33,651 nucleotides of DNA from Terriglobia bacterium (GCA_020073545.1 JAIQEZ010000048.1:1-33651); one strand, 5' to 3'. Counted from the stretch's first letter, positions 24,498 through 32,754 are shown. Notes: generated by a model from the letters alone, not told the origin. Numbers and translations are program-made.

Positions 24498-25307
24498 GTG
24501 AGGCTGCGCAATCACCCAAGCTCGTCTGAGCGCCTGCCGCTCGCCGGCAAGCGCCTCGCCATCACTCGTGCGCGCGAGCAGGCCGGCGTGCTGCGCGAGG
24601 AACTGGCGGCGCTGGGCGCGCAGGTGATCGAGATTCCCACGATTGAGATTCGCCCGCCGGATTCGTGGGAGCCGCTCGACGCGGCAATACACAGGCTGGA
24701 AGAGTTCAACTACCTGCTGGTGACTTCTGCGAATGGTGTGCGGAATTTTCTCGCGCGCCTGGCAGCGTGCGGACGCGACGTGCGCGATTTGAAGGGACTC
24801 ACAATCGGCGCCATCGGCCCCGCCACGGCAGCGGAATTAGCGCGCGCGGGCGTCAAAGTGGACCTGCTGCCGCGCGAGTATGTGGCCGAGGGATTGCTCG
24901 CAGCGCTCGGCGACCGCGACCTCCACGGCAAAGCGTTCCTCATTCCGCGCGCACGCGTGGCTCGGGATCTCGTGCCCCGAGTACTCGAGGAGCGTGGCGC
25001 GCGGGTAGAGGTGGTGGAAGCCTACCAGACTGTCACGCCGGACATTTCCGCGAAGGAGCTCGCGCGCCTGCTCACACCGCCGCCGGACGCGATTACGTTC
25101 ACGAGTTCGTCAACCGCCACGAACTTCGCAAAACTCGTGGGCAAAGACCGCCTCGGGCAAACATTGCACGGCGTGGTCATCGCCTCCATCGGTCCGGTCA
25201 CTTCTGAAACTCTCCGCAAGCTCGGCCTCACCGTCACCTTCGAAGCACGCGAGTCCACGATGGCAGGACTGGTGAAGGCAATTCAGGAATACTTTTCCAA
25301 AGGCTAA
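24498..25307 (+). CDS. hemD: Uroporphyrinogen-III synthase
   Basis: Closes and inverts ring D of hydroxymethylbilane to give uroporphyrinogen III. The 269 residues have the weakly conserved two-lobe HemD pattern: RLAITRAREQAGVLREELAALGAQVIEIPTIEI, NYLLVTSANGVRNFLARL, IGAIGPATAAELARAGVKVDLLP, FLIPRARVARDLVPRVLEERGARVEVVEAYQTV, DAITFTSSSTATNFAKLVG, and IASIGPVTSETLRKLGLTV. The start is a GTG at 24498. An internal start is possible because the first 15 residues precede the domain. Its position after hemC agrees with the assignment. Confidence 0.92.
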   Translation: MRLRNHPSSSERLPLAGKRLAITRAREQAGVLREELAALGAQVIEIPTIEIRPPDSWEPLDAAIHRLEEFNYLLVTSANGVRNFLARLAACGRDVRDLKGLTIGAIGPATAAELARAGVKVDLLPREYVAEGLLAALGDRDLHGKAFLIPRARVARDLVPRVLEERGARVEVVEAYQTVTPDISAKELARLLTPPPDAITFTSSSTATNFAKLVGKDRLGQTLHGVVIASIGPVTSETLRKLGLTVTFEARESTMAGLVKAIQEYFSKG

Positions 25308-25386
25308 TAGAGAGAAAGCAGTAGGCGGCGAGCCCCTTGGGTGAGTCCCGGCAGAGTCGGGAGAGGCAACAGGCAGCAACCAGCGG

Positions 25387-26160
25387 CTAAAGGTTCAGCA
25401 ACTCGCGGAGCTTGCGGGTCTGGGCGCGGCTGACGGGGATTTCGGTTTGCTTGCGGTCCTGCATCTTAAGCTGGTAAGAGCTCTTGAACCACGGCACGAC
25501 TTCCTTGATGTGGTTCACGTTCACCAGGTAGGAGCGATGCACCCGCCAGAAGGTCTTGGGGTCGAGGTTGGACTGCAGCTCCTCGACGGTGCGGAAGTTG
25601 GACTGGCCTTCCAAGTCGCGCGTGACGATGCTGATGACGCCGTCTTCGATGCTGGCGTAGATGATGTCGTCAGAATCCACCAGGAAAAGGCGATTGCCGC
25701 TCTTCACCACGAGCTTACCCTTTTGCAGCGCTGGACGCTCCTCCATGATCTGCACCAGGCGGTCGAGCTTTTGACTCGCGGTTTCTGAGGTCTCGAGCAT
25801 GCGCCGCACGCGCAGGATGGCCTTCTCGAGCCGCGGCTTGGCGATCGGCTTCATGAGGTAATCGATGGCGTTCACTTCGAAGGCCTGCACGGCGTACTGA
25901 TCGTAAGCCGTCGCGAAAATGAAGAACGGTAGGCGCACCTTTTTTTCGAGCAGGCGCTTGATCACGCCGAAGCCGTCCACGCCGGGCATTTGCACGTCGA
26001 GGAAGACCACGTGCGGGTTGAGGTCGCGCACCAAGTTCACGGCCTCCACACCGTTCTTGCCCTGGCCGACGATTTCGAGCTCGGGGATGCCCTTGAGCAG
26101 GAACGCCAGCTCGTCACGAGCCGGCTGTTCATCGTCAACGATGAGTGCCGTGATTTTCAT
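25387..26160 (-). CDS. LytTR-family response regulator
   Basis: 257 residues starting at ATG 26160; the open frame to 26412 is a low-complexity extension. A receiver domain comes first (residues 1-120: LIVDDEQPARDELAFLL, phosphoacceptor Asp55 in FLDVQMPG, FATAYDQYAVQAFEVNAIDYLMKP). A short helical linker (LRVRRMLETSETASQKLDRLVQIMEE) follows. The LytTR DNA-binding domain (about 150-255) contains FLVDSDDIIYASIEDGVISIVT, LDPKTFWRVHRSYLVNVNHIKEVVPW and IPVSRAQTRKLRELL. This is the AlgR/LytR layout. No histidine kinase lies next to it; the NarL-type kinase at 31056 has its own partner. It converges with hemD, with no obvious terminator between. Confidence 0.93.
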   Translation of the reverse strand: MKITALIVDDEQPARDELAFLLKGIPELEIVGQGKNGVEAVNLVRDLNPHVVFLDVQMPGVDGFGVIKRLLEKKVRLPFFIFATAYDQYAVQAFEVNAIDYLMKPIAKPRLEKAILRVRRMLETSETASQKLDRLVQIMEERPALQKGKLVVKSGNRLFLVDSDDIIYASIEDGVISIVTRDLEGQSNFRTVEELQSNLDPKTFWRVHRSYLVNVNHIKEVVPWFKSSYQLKMQDRKQTEIPVSRAQTRKLRELLNL

Positions 26161-26426
26161 GCGGAAGACATTCCCCTCCGTGGCCTGACGCGCGGGCCAC
26201 TCCTTCTGCGACAATCTGCCTGTCGCCGACATTATAGCCGACGTTCGAGCCGGGGAAAACCCACTCACGCACGCTGGTTTAAGGGCGGCCCTCGGCTGTT
26301 GTTTGGGACGGCGAGCCCAAGTCGGTCCGTCAGCCAAAGTCGAACCGCGGCGCCTCGGCGGCGGGGCCGAGGTGCTATACTGCCTGCGCCTGCTTGACGG
26401 CGGCGCTGTCACTTTGTGAGGTGAAC

Positions 26427-26969
26427 ATGCCCAGGCACGCCCGGGTCCTGAAAAGCAAAACCCTCTTCCGTGGAAGAGTGATCCAGTTGAAGGTGGAACA
26501 GGTGGTCGAGCCCGGTGGCATCCAGACCACCCGGGAAGTCGTTTGTCATCGCGGTTCCGTGGTAGTCATTCCCCACCTTCCCGGCGGCCGAGTGATTCTG
26601 GTGCGCCAGTACCGGCATGCAGTAGAAGAGAACCTCTGGGAACTTGTTGCCGGTGGCATCGAACCGGGGGAAACTCCTCGCGAAAGCGCCCGGCGTGAGT
26701 TGCAGGAAGAAACCGGATACCGTGCCCGCACCCTCAAACCCCTCCTCGAGTTTTACCCGAGCCCGGGAATCCTGAGCGAGAAGATGCATCTCGTCGAAGC
26801 CCGCGACCTGACGCTTTCCAAGGCCCAGCCGGATGCGGACGAGCGCATTGAGCTCGGGCTCTTTACCGTCCACGAGTTGATCAACATGGCGAGAAGCAAC
26901 GAGATTCGGGATGCGAAAACCCTGGTGGGAATCCTGTGGCTCTTTGCGGACAAAAAACCACCAATTTGA
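26427..26969 (+). CDS. Nudix hydrolase, ADP-ribose pyrophosphatase type
   Basis: 180-residue Nudix enzyme. The Nudix box spans residues 76-98 (GGIEPGE, then RRELQEETGY) and matches GX5EX7REUXEEXGU fully, so the metal-binding glutamates are present. A beta-rich domain precedes it (FRGRVIQLKVEQVVEPGG...VVIPHLPGGRVILVRQYRHAVEENLWELVAGGIEPGE). The QYRxxVEExxWELxAG run is typical of ADP-sugar pyrophosphatases (NudF/YffH type), which cut ADP-ribose to AMP and ribose phosphate. The ATG at 26427 follows GAGGTG. The exact substrate is not determinable from sequence. Confidence 0.88.
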   Translation: MPRHARVLKSKTLFRGRVIQLKVEQVVEPGGIQTTREVVCHRGSVVVIPHLPGGRVILVRQYRHAVEENLWELVAGGIEPGETPRESARRELQEETGYRARTLKPLLEFYPSPGILSEKMHLVEARDLTLSKAQPDADERIELGLFTVHELINMARSNEIRDAKTLVGILWLFADKKPPI

Positions 26970-27008
26970 TCTCCGCCAGGTTCGAAGCTTACTCCGGGAA
27001 CATTTCCC

Positions 27009-27038
27009 TTGACAAATCGCGTATAAAGACGCTATCTG
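27009..27038 (+). promoter_or_regulatory. Candidate promoter of the cold-shock gene
   Basis: A perfect TTGACA (27009-27014), an 18-bp spacer, then TATCTG (27033-27038). The predicted leader is about 135 nt, which fits the long leaders of csp mRNAs. The -10 is weak, so the exact start is uncertain. Confidence 0.45.
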
Positions 27039-27180
27039 TAATAGTGAGGGAGTCGGGAAAGTGTTCTTGTTGGGAAAGTGTTCATGGAGTTAAGGGGCCG
27101 GGGATCGAAAGATCTTCGGCTTTTGCTTTTTGGGCACTTCCCGCAAGCCACAACCCCAAGAAAAGCCAAGGAGGACGCAA

Positions 27181-27390
27181 GTGGCAAGACTTCAAGGGAA
27201 AGTCAAGTGGTTCAACAACAGTAAGGGGTATGGTTTTATCGGCCAGGACGGCGGAGCTGATGTCTTTGTTCATTACTCGGCCATCCAGGGTGAAGGCTTC
27301 AAGACCTTGCAGGAAGGCGACACGGTGGAGTTCGAGATCGTCCAAGGGCAAAAAGGACCTCAGGCCGACAAGGTCACAAAGCTCGGGTAA
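27181..27390 (+). CDS. Cold-shock protein (CspA family)
   Basis: 69-residue OB-fold RNA chaperone. It starts at GTG 27181 with a perfect AAGGAGG 4 nt upstream (27170-27176); the upstream open frame to 27130 runs through that ribosome site and is not coding. RNP-1 KGYGFIG and RNP-2 VFVHYS are present, with WFNN and the acidic loop [18 protein letters not shown]. Very Lys/Gly-rich and compact, as in the family. It is monocistronic, with its own terminator. Confidence 0.95.
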   Translation: MARLQGKVKWFNNSKGYGFIGQDGGADVFVHYSAIQGEGFKTLQEGDTVEFEIVQGQKGPQADKVTKLG

Positions 27391-27414
27391 CCGGCATCTG
27401 CTTCAGCATTTCCT

Positions 27415-27446
27415 GGCCCAACCTTTCGGGTTGGGCCTTTTTGTTT
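27415..27446 (+). terminator. Rho-independent terminator of the cold-shock gene
   Basis: A 9-bp perfect stem GGCCCAACC / GGTTGGGCC (27415-27437) with loop TTTCG is followed by TTTTTGTTTT. It lies 25 bp after the csp stop. Confidence 0.93.
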
Positions 27447-27661
27447 TCAGCGACTTGTGACGATGCTTCCCCTCCTCCCATCCTTGTGCTTTTGCTATTG
27501 CCTTCTGTGCACTTGATTTTCAAGCGGGCAAGCGAGACAATAGCCGGGTTCGGAAAGTAGGGGCAACCTTATAGCCGGGCTAGAGGGAGTAGTGCGGCGC
27601 TCTCCAATGCCGCAAAGCTGACGTCCAACCGTCCGCCGTGTACCCTTGGGAGGGATTTGTG

Positions 27662-28372
27662 ATGACGAAGTTGACCCGAGCCGCCATCCTCATAGCGCTG
27701 TTCGCTCTCTCTGCCGTGGCACAGGAGGCCGCCCCGACGGCGCCCTTGTCCCACCGCGGAACCTTTCTGGCAGATCTCACGAGCCAGCCCAAGCCCCTGA
27801 CGGTCACCGTCCCTGCAGAGACGGAGGTCAACGTCGAAGTGCTGTCCGGGATTCATACTCGGATCAACCGTGTCAACGACCCCATCATCGCTAAAGTCCT
27901 CGCGCCCGTTTCCGTCAAAGGACAGATTGCTCTGCCCACCGGAAGTCTGCTGGATGGGCGGATTACGATGATCCGCAATTCCGGCCACATGCACCGTCCC
28001 GCCGAGCTCGGTCTGCGATTTGATCGGATCACCCTCCCGGACGGTCAGGAAAAACCGATCGCGGCCGTGCTGGCCGCCCTGGAGAACCCTGGGACACTCG
28101 ATTTTCATCTCGATGCGGAAGGCCGCTTGACGGGCAACCGCACGCTCTCCCTGAAGGGGGTCTTCGGCGGAGTCGCGGCGCTGGGAACCTATGGCGCTTT
28201 GAAGATGGCTGCCGTCGGCTCGAGCGGCGTTTCCTTGGCACTTCCCCTGGGCGGAGCCGCCCTCATCGGCTACGAAGCCTTTTGGCGCCGCGGCCGCGAA
28301 GTCAACGTGCCACCGGAGACTCATTGCCGCCTGCGATTGAATTATCCGCTCACCGTTCGCGTCCCCTGGTAG
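27662..28372 (+). CDS. Exported protein of unknown function
   Basis: 236 residues starting at ATG 27662 with a signal sequence (MTKLTRAAILIALFALSAVAQEA). The body is beta-rich: VPAETEVNVEVLSGIHTRINRVNDPIIAKVLAPVSVKGQIALPTGSLLDGRITMIRNSGHMHRPAELGLRFDRITLPDGQ. Acidobacterial exported proteins often show this pattern (a pair of 'V..G.I.LP.GS.L.G.I' strands), and it faintly recalls the beta-barrel of TrbI/VirB10. A Gly/Ala-rich hydrophobic segment follows (about 168-205, FGGVAALGTYGALKMAAVGSSGVSLALPLGGAALIGYEAF), possibly membrane-associated, before a short PPETHCRLRLNYPLTV end. I do not recognise a function. Confidence 0.72.
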   Translation: MTKLTRAAILIALFALSAVAQEAAPTAPLSHRGTFLADLTSQPKPLTVTVPAETEVNVEVLSGIHTRINRVNDPIIAKVLAPVSVKGQIALPTGSLLDGRITMIRNSGHMHRPAELGLRFDRITLPDGQEKPIAAVLAALENPGTLDFHLDAEGRLTGNRTLSLKGVFGGVAALGTYGALKMAAVGSSGVSLALPLGGAALIGYEAFWRRGREVNVPPETHCRLRLNYPLTVRVPW

Positions 28373-28489
28373 GCGTCCGGCAGGCGCGAGCTCCCTCCGT
28401 TGGGCCGTACTCCGCATCACAGGACGCGCAACCCAATCCGGCAGATCGGGAGGCCGGTCCCGGCGATCGCCCACCGCAACGAAAAAGGA

Positions 28490-29749
28490 ATGCCGACCGA
28501 TATCCTCCACGAACTGTTGTGCCAGCCCCCCGAGGCGCGACCTGTTTTGCTGGAAGGCCGGTGGCTCGGTGAATCGGGCGACCCATGCTGGGCAGCAAAG
28601 GACCCGGCCAGCATCTTGGAGGGCTCCGGCGATGCGCTCCCTGAGCTTCCTGCCTGGCTCGACTGGCATTCCAGAAAATACCCGGACGGCGCTGCCATCG
28701 GGTTCTTGTCTTATGAGCTCGCCCGACACTTTGAGTCTTTGCCGCTTGCCCCGAACAGTTCCCTGCCCGACTTTTCATTCGCCTATTACCCTCGCGTCGA
28801 GCGCCTCGTGGTGGGGCAAACGCCCCGCCCCAGCCCCGGGCGCAGCATTTCCATTCATGCCAATTTTGATTTCGAGAAATACCGCCAAGCGGTCGAGCGC
28901 GTTCGCACGTACATCGCGGCAGGGGACGTCTACCAAGCGAACCTCACTATCCAGTTCCGCGCCGACCTGGGAAACGAGGCGACGGAGTCCATCTACCAGC
29001 GCCTGACGAGTAGGGGCGCCCCCTTCCGCGCCTTCCTCAAGACCCCGGGCCGCACCATCCTGAGCAATTCGCCGGAACGGTTTTTCCGGGTTTCCGGGAA
29101 TCACATTCTTACCAGTCCCATCAAGGGCACCATCGCGCGTGATTCGCGCGATCCTGAACGGTCCAAGGCTCGACTTCTCTCCAGCCACAAAGATCGCGCC
29201 GAGAATGTCATGATCGTGGACTTGCTGCGAAACGACCTCGGCCGCATTTGCCGTTATGAGAGCATGCGGGCGCGCTTGTGGGAAATCGAAACGCTCCCCC
29301 AGCTTTTTCACCTGGTTTCGCACGTCGAGGGAACACTCCGCCGCGAGGCCGGCATCCTCGAAATCCTCCGGGCGCTTTTCCCTTGCGGCTCCATCACCGG
29401 CGCGCCCAAAATCCGCGCGATGGAGATCCTCTCGGAAATCGAGCGGGCGCCGCGCGGCGTTTCCATGGGTGCCATCGGAATAATTCGCGGTGTGCCAGGC
29501 TCGGACCGCTGTAAAATAGACTTCAGTGTTTCGATCCGAACCACGGTCATCGAGAAAGGAATCGCCTGGTTCAATGTGGGTGGGGGAATTGTCTCGGATT
29601 CGAACCCCCTCTCGGAGTACGAAGAAGTGATGCTCAAAGCTCAACCCCTGTTCGACGCCCTGGGAGCGCTGCCGCCCCGGCCGGCGCGACCTATCCTGTC
29701 CACAAGCCCGGCAACGGCTCATCAATATGGATTCACTCATCTATCATAA
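28490..29749 (+). CDS. pabB: Aminodeoxychorismate synthase component I
   Basis: Chorismate-binding enzyme that, with a glutamine amidotransferase, aminates chorismate to 4-amino-4-deoxychorismate for folate. The 419 residues begin at ATG 28490 behind AAAGGA. The N-terminal part has WLDWHSRKYPDGAAIGFLSYELARHFE. The catalytic domain contains FDFEKYRQAVERVRTYIAAGDVYQANLTIQF, FLKTPGRTILSNSPERFF, SPIKGTIARDSRDPERSKA with the PIKGT lysine typical of aminodeoxychorismate rather than anthranilate synthase, ENVMIVDLLRNDLGRI, LFPCGSITGAPKIRAMEILSEIE, and FNVGGGIVSDSNPLSEYEE. The gene overlaps pabC by 23 bp. No pabA is nearby; the amidotransferase must lie elsewhere, or be shared with TrpG. Confidence 0.93.
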   Translation: MPTDILHELLCQPPEARPVLLEGRWLGESGDPCWAAKDPASILEGSGDALPELPAWLDWHSRKYPDGAAIGFLSYELARHFESLPLAPNSSLPDFSFAYYPRVERLVVGQTPRPSPGRSISIHANFDFEKYRQAVERVRTYIAAGDVYQANLTIQFRADLGNEATESIYQRLTSRGAPFRAFLKTPGRTILSNSPERFFRVSGNHILTSPIKGTIARDSRDPERSKARLLSSHKDRAENVMIVDLLRNDLGRICRYESMRARLWEIETLPQLFHLVSHVEGTLRREAGILEILRALFPCGSITGAPKIRAMEILSEIERAPRGVSMGAIGIIRGVPGSDRCKIDFSVSIRTTVIEKGIAWFNVGGGIVSDSNPLSEYEEVMLKAQPLFDALGALPPRPARPILSTSPATAHQYGFTHLS

Positions 29750-30593
29750 CGACCGGATTATTCCCCTCTCGGAAGCTCGCCTGTCGCCTGGCCAGATGGG
29801 CTTGCTCATGGGCTGGGGCGTCTTCACCACGCTGCGAGTCTACGCAGGGTCCCCTTTCGCCTTTGAGCGGCACTGGGTGCGGATGGCCCGGGACGCGGAA
29901 CGATTGGGCGTCGCGCTCGATTCCCATCAGGAAGCCGTGTGGGAAGCGATTGTGAAGCTGGCGGCCGCCAATCACCGGCCGGAAGGCACGGCCCGCCTTT
30001 CTTTCATCAAGAATCACGGGGGCCTTTGGGCGGATGCTCCCGACCACCCGGCCACGGACCTGCTGATCTTCACGCGCGAACTCGCGGCCTGGCCGGCGGC
30101 TCACAAGCTCAAGCTCGTCCCCAACGCCATCTTTTCCAGTGGAAGATTGGCCGGCGCGAAGATGCTCTCCTGGGTGCAGAACGCCGCCACACTCGAGAGA
30201 GCTCACGCGGAAGGATTCGACGATGCGCTGCTCTTGAACGAGCGAGGTCACCTGGCGGAATGCACGTCGGCCAACGTCTTTCTGGTGCGCGACGGCCGGG
30301 TTCTGACGCCGCCTCTCAGTTCGGGCTGCCTGCCGGGAATAACCCGGGAGGTGCTCGGAGAGGTCACTCCGGGCGTGGGGTACGAACTTCTCGAACGGGA
30401 GCTGACCGCGGACGATCTGGGTTCGGCAGAAGAGGTCTTCATCAGCTCGACAACTCGCGAGGTCGCGGCCGTGGGAAGCATCCATCCGAACTGGCGCTAT
30501 GCAACTCCGGGGAAAATCACCCGCGCGCTCGGAGCGGCTTTTCAGCAGTACGTCAGATCTTATCTAAAGCGCGCCGCCGCTTCCCGTTCCTGA
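29727..30593 (+). CDS. pabC: Aminodeoxychorismate lyase (class IV PLP enzyme)
   Basis: Removes pyruvate from aminodeoxychorismate to give p-aminobenzoate. The 288 residues show the class-IV aminotransferase fold: LSPGQMGLLMGWGVFTTLRVYAGSPFAFERHWVRM, RLSFIKNHGG, the PLP-lysine region GAKMLSWVQNAATLERAHAEGFDDALLLNERGHLAECTSANVFLVRDGRVLTPPLSSGCLPGITREVL, and SAEEVFISSTTREVAAV. Branched-chain and D-amino-acid aminotransferases share this fold. The overlap with pabB points to the lyase. ATG 29727 lies within the pabB end. The C-terminus runs to Ser-Arg-Ser at 30593. Confidence 0.88.
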   Translation: MDSLIYHNDRIIPLSEARLSPGQMGLLMGWGVFTTLRVYAGSPFAFERHWVRMARDAERLGVALDSHQEAVWEAIVKLAAANHRPEGTARLSFIKNHGGLWADAPDHPATDLLIFTRELAAWPAAHKLKLVPNAIFSSGRLAGAKMLSWVQNAATLERAHAEGFDDALLLNERGHLAECTSANVFLVRDGRVLTPPLSSGCLPGITREVLGEVTPGVGYELLERELTADDLGSAEEVFISSTTREVAAVGSIHPNWRYATPGKITRALGAAFQQYVRSYLKRAAASRS

Positions 30594-30755
30594 CTTCCAG
30601 ATTTCCGGCTTGCTCTTCCAGGCCTCCAGTGGCGACTCATTTTGGCACAAAGGGGTTTCGGTCCTCACCAGGGTCGGCCCCCGCACCGTCTTACTTGCCA
30701 GAGTTAACGCGGCTGGTCAGCCAAACGGCCAGCCCGAATTTCCCACCACGGACGA

Positions 30756-30888
30756 GGGAGGGCGGGGCTTTAGAGTCTGTGTGAAAACCTCAGATTTCAC
30801 GCTTTCGCGAACGGAGATTCAATGACTTGCATTGTGGAAAAGGCCGAAAAACCGGGTTTTCACACAGACTCTAAAGCCCCGCTCTCCC
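30756..30888. mobile_element. MITE-like element with 34-bp inverted repeats, related to the IS at the right edge
   Basis: Two 34-bp arms (30756-30789 and 30855-30888) are exact complements except at one position. They enclose 65 bp with no coding potential. The inner arm reads TAGAGTCTGTGTGAAAACC. The IS tip at 33466 reads GAGTCTGTGTGATAAC, so 15 of 16 positions agree. The outer part of the arms (GCGGGGCTTTA) may instead be a palindromic target site. I see no short target duplication. Probably a non-autonomous derivative moved by an IS of that family. Confidence 0.78.
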
Positions 30889-30986
30889 GACCGCTGGGAA
30901 AAAGGCGTTGTGTGCTGAGATATCGGGGCTAGAGGGCTCACTACCAAGCTCCCCGCGAACTCTGCTTGCTGCAATTCACGCCTTGC

Positions 30987-31007
30987 GATAATTTAGATGT
31001 AATCTAA
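30987..31007 (+). promoter_or_regulatory. -10 box with adjacent operator-like palindrome before the kinase gene
   Basis: GATAAT (30987-30992) is followed at once by TTAGAT-GTA-ATCTAA (30993-31007), a perfect 6-bp dyad with a 3-bp centre, where transcription would begin. TTGCTG at 30966-30971 could be the -35, but the 15-bp spacer is short. A dimeric regulator could bind the dyad (inference). Confidence 0.4.
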
Positions 31008-31055
31008 GGAACGACGGAATCCTATTCAGGCTTGGGCCGGACAGCGCCCACACTT

Positions 31056-32558
31056 ATGCGGGAAGAAACCACGGAATCGGCGAGAGTCTCCCCGGCAAGT
31101 AGGGGCGAGCGGCGCTCGCCCCCGGGCCGAACGCCGTTCGGCTCTGCACCGGAGGCCGCACACGACCTCTTGAGTGAGATTCCCTCCCCTTCCCGGCGTC
31201 TCTGGCTCGGGCTGTGTGTTACCCTCGCCATTTTCGTTATCTTTGCCTCCTACACCATTCGCGAAATCCGCTGGCTCCAGGACTTCCAGGTCAACGTGGT
31301 GCAGAAGAACCGGAAAGCCTCCCTCCAGCTTCTGCGGCTGCAAGACGACACGTACCAGCTTGCCGTCTCGCTTCGCGACATGACCCTTCCGGAAAGCCGC
31401 TACCCGATCTTCTACTGGAAGGGCGAATTCTCGCGGCTGCGCGACGACATGAACAACGCGTTGGCTATGGAGGCCCAATACGCCGCCAACACTCCTGCCG
31501 GCGATCAATTGCGCCGGCAACTGCGCGACATCCTCGACAACTTCTGGTTGCTCGCCGACGAAGCCTTCAACCTGGCGGACCAGGGCCATGAGGATTCCGC
31601 CCGCTACCTCATCCGGTCGCAGCTCGAAGAGCAGCGGGAGACGATTTCCCGAGTCGTGTCACGCTTGCTGAGCTTGAACGACCAGGCGCAGCAGGAAGCC
31701 GGCCAGCGCGTCAGCTCGGTGTATGGACAAGTCTCCAAGGACATCTTGCTGCTCATTGGCGTGCTCTTCCTGGTCGCGCTGGGAACCGGACTCTACACCC
31801 TGCAAGCCAACCGGAAGACCTTCGAGCGCCTGCACCACCTGGCGGAGAAACTGCAGTCGCAATCGGAGCAAATGCGCATGCTCTCCTGGAAGTTAATCGA
31901 AGTCCAAGAGCGAACGCTCCGACATGTGGCGCGGGATTTGCACGACCATTTCGGGCAGATCCTTACCGCGATTGGGGTCATGCTGGGGCGGGCGGGACAA
32001 AAAGCTCTGGACAAGGACCCCGTCTTCGTCCAGGATGTGCAAGCCGTCAAGAAGATTGTGGAAGACACCTTGCAGAGCGTCCGGGACGAGTCCCAGATCT
32101 TTCGTCCCGCGATTCTGGATGATTTCGGCCTGCAACAGACGCTCGAATGGTTCGCGGAACAATTCTCGCGGCAGACCGGCGTGCAAGTGCATTACCAAGG
32201 AAAGCTCTCCGACGGTTTCCTCGCTCCGGAGGCGGCCATTCACGTTTATCGCATCGTGCAGGAGGCGTTGAATAACGTGGCGCGCCATTCGGGCGCACGG
32301 GAAGCTTGGGTGACCGTGGAAGAGAAAGAAAACCTGTTAAACTTGGAAGTCCGCGATAAGGGCGCCGGCTTCGAAGTCGGCGCGGAAGTCAAGAGGGCGG
32401 CAGGTCAAGGCATTGGGTTGATGGGAATGCGCGAGCGCGCCGAACACCTGAATGGCTCGTTCGCAATTCGCTCCGCGCCCCAAAAGGGGACAACGGTCAG
32501 CGTGCGCGTTCCGCTCCCCCGGCCTTCTCTGCGCCCCGTCTCAGAGGAAGCACCGTAA
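31056..32558 (+). CDS. NarL-type sensor histidine kinase
   Basis: 500-residue membrane sensor kinase. I prefer ATG 31056 to the TTG at 31032. The cytosolic N-terminus contains Arg/Pro-rich residues encoded by two GC hairpins. Membrane helix 1 (RLWLGLCVTLAIFVIFASYTI) leads to an extracytoplasmic helical sensor domain of about 175 residues, then helix 2 (ILLLIGVLFLVALGTGLYTL), a coiled linker and HisKA_3 with its box HVARDLHDHFGQILTAIG (phospho-His about residue 296). The HATPase has IVQEALNNVARHSGA, DKGAGFEV and GIGLMGMRERAEHLNGS. The ligand is unknown. The partner regulator follows, with a hairpin element in between. Confidence 0.9.
   Translation: MREETTESARVSPASRGERRSPPGRTPFGSAPEAAHDLLSEIPSPSRRLWLGLCVTLAIFVIFASYTIREIRWLQDFQVNVVQKNRKASLQLLRLQDDTYQLAVSLRDMTLPESRYPIFYWKGEFSRLRDDMNNALAMEAQYAANTPAGDQLRRQLRDILDNFWLLADEAFNLADQGHEDSARYLIRSQLEEQRETISRVVSRLLSLNDQAQQEAGQRVSSVYGQVSKDILLLIGVLFLVALGTGLYTLQANRKTFERLHHLAEKLQSQSEQMRMLSWKLIEVQERTLRHVARDLHDHFGQILTAIGVMLGRAGQKALDKDPVFVQDVQAVKKIVEDTLQSVRDESQIFRPAILDDFGLQQTLEWFAEQFSRQTGVQVHYQGKLSDGFLAPEAAIHVYRIVQEALNNVARHSGAREAWVTVEEKENLLNLEVRDKGAGFEVGAEVKRAAGQGIGLMGMRERAEHLNGSFAIRSAPQKGTTVSVRVPLPRPSLRPVSEEAP
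31099..31142. repeat. Two tandem GC hairpins inside the kinase 5' coding end
   Basis: GGGGCGAGC-GGC-GCTCGCCCC (31102-31122, 9-bp stem), preceded by GTA as in the hairpin at 32699, then GCCGAAC-GCC-GTTCGGC (31126-31142, 7-bp stem). Both are perfect. They lie in the reading frame and encode the Arg/Pro-rich N-terminus. Confidence 0.75.
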
Positions 32559-32678
32559 CAGGGTGTTGAAAAACGTGTAGCGGCGACTTCACGTCGCCAC
32601 CTTGAGATCGAACCAATTGGACCTATGGCGATGTAAAATCGCTGCTACCTCGCAACGTCGGGGTTCTTCAACACCCTG
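32559..32678. mobile_element. 120-bp MITE-like hairpin element between kinase and regulator
   Basis: Terminal inverted repeats CAGGGTGTTGAAAAAC (32559-32574) and GTTCTTCAACACCCTG (32663-32678) pair with one mismatch. A second inner inverted pair is GTAGCGGCGACTTCACGTCGCC and the complement of GGCGATGTAAAATCGCTGCTAC, also mostly matching. There is no coding frame. It starts on the base after the kinase stop codon (TAA, 32556-32558). No clear target duplication. The terminal CAGGGTGTTGAA resembles insertion-sequence ends, but I cannot name the family. Confidence 0.72.
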
Positions 32679-32698
32679 CTAAACTGTGACGGTGCCGC

Positions 32699-32729
32699 AG
32701 TAGGGGCGACGCGGCGCGGCGCCCCTACT
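32699..32729. repeat. Short palindromic repeat upstream of the response regulator
   Basis: AGTAGGGGCG (32699-32708) and CGCCCCTACT (32720-32729) are perfect complements around an 11-nt GC loop. It shares GTAGGGGCG with the hairpin at 31099. There is no T-run, so a Rho-independent terminator is unlikely. It probably belongs to a dispersed extragenic palindrome family. Confidence 0.75.
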
Positions 32730-32754
32730 CATCTCCAAGGAAGCGAGCTGAACC

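Larger units (their letters stand above)
30594..31055. other. Intergenic region without a gene
   Basis: 462 bp between pabC and the histidine kinase. It holds the 133-bp MITE (30756-30888) and, just before the kinase gene, a possible promoter with an operator-like palindrome (30987-31007). Open frames here cross the MITE and look non-coding. Confidence 0.7.

Noticed and set aside
30610-30825. 71-codon open frame after pabC
   Set aside because: Runs into one arm of the MITE and has no ribosome site or protein pattern.
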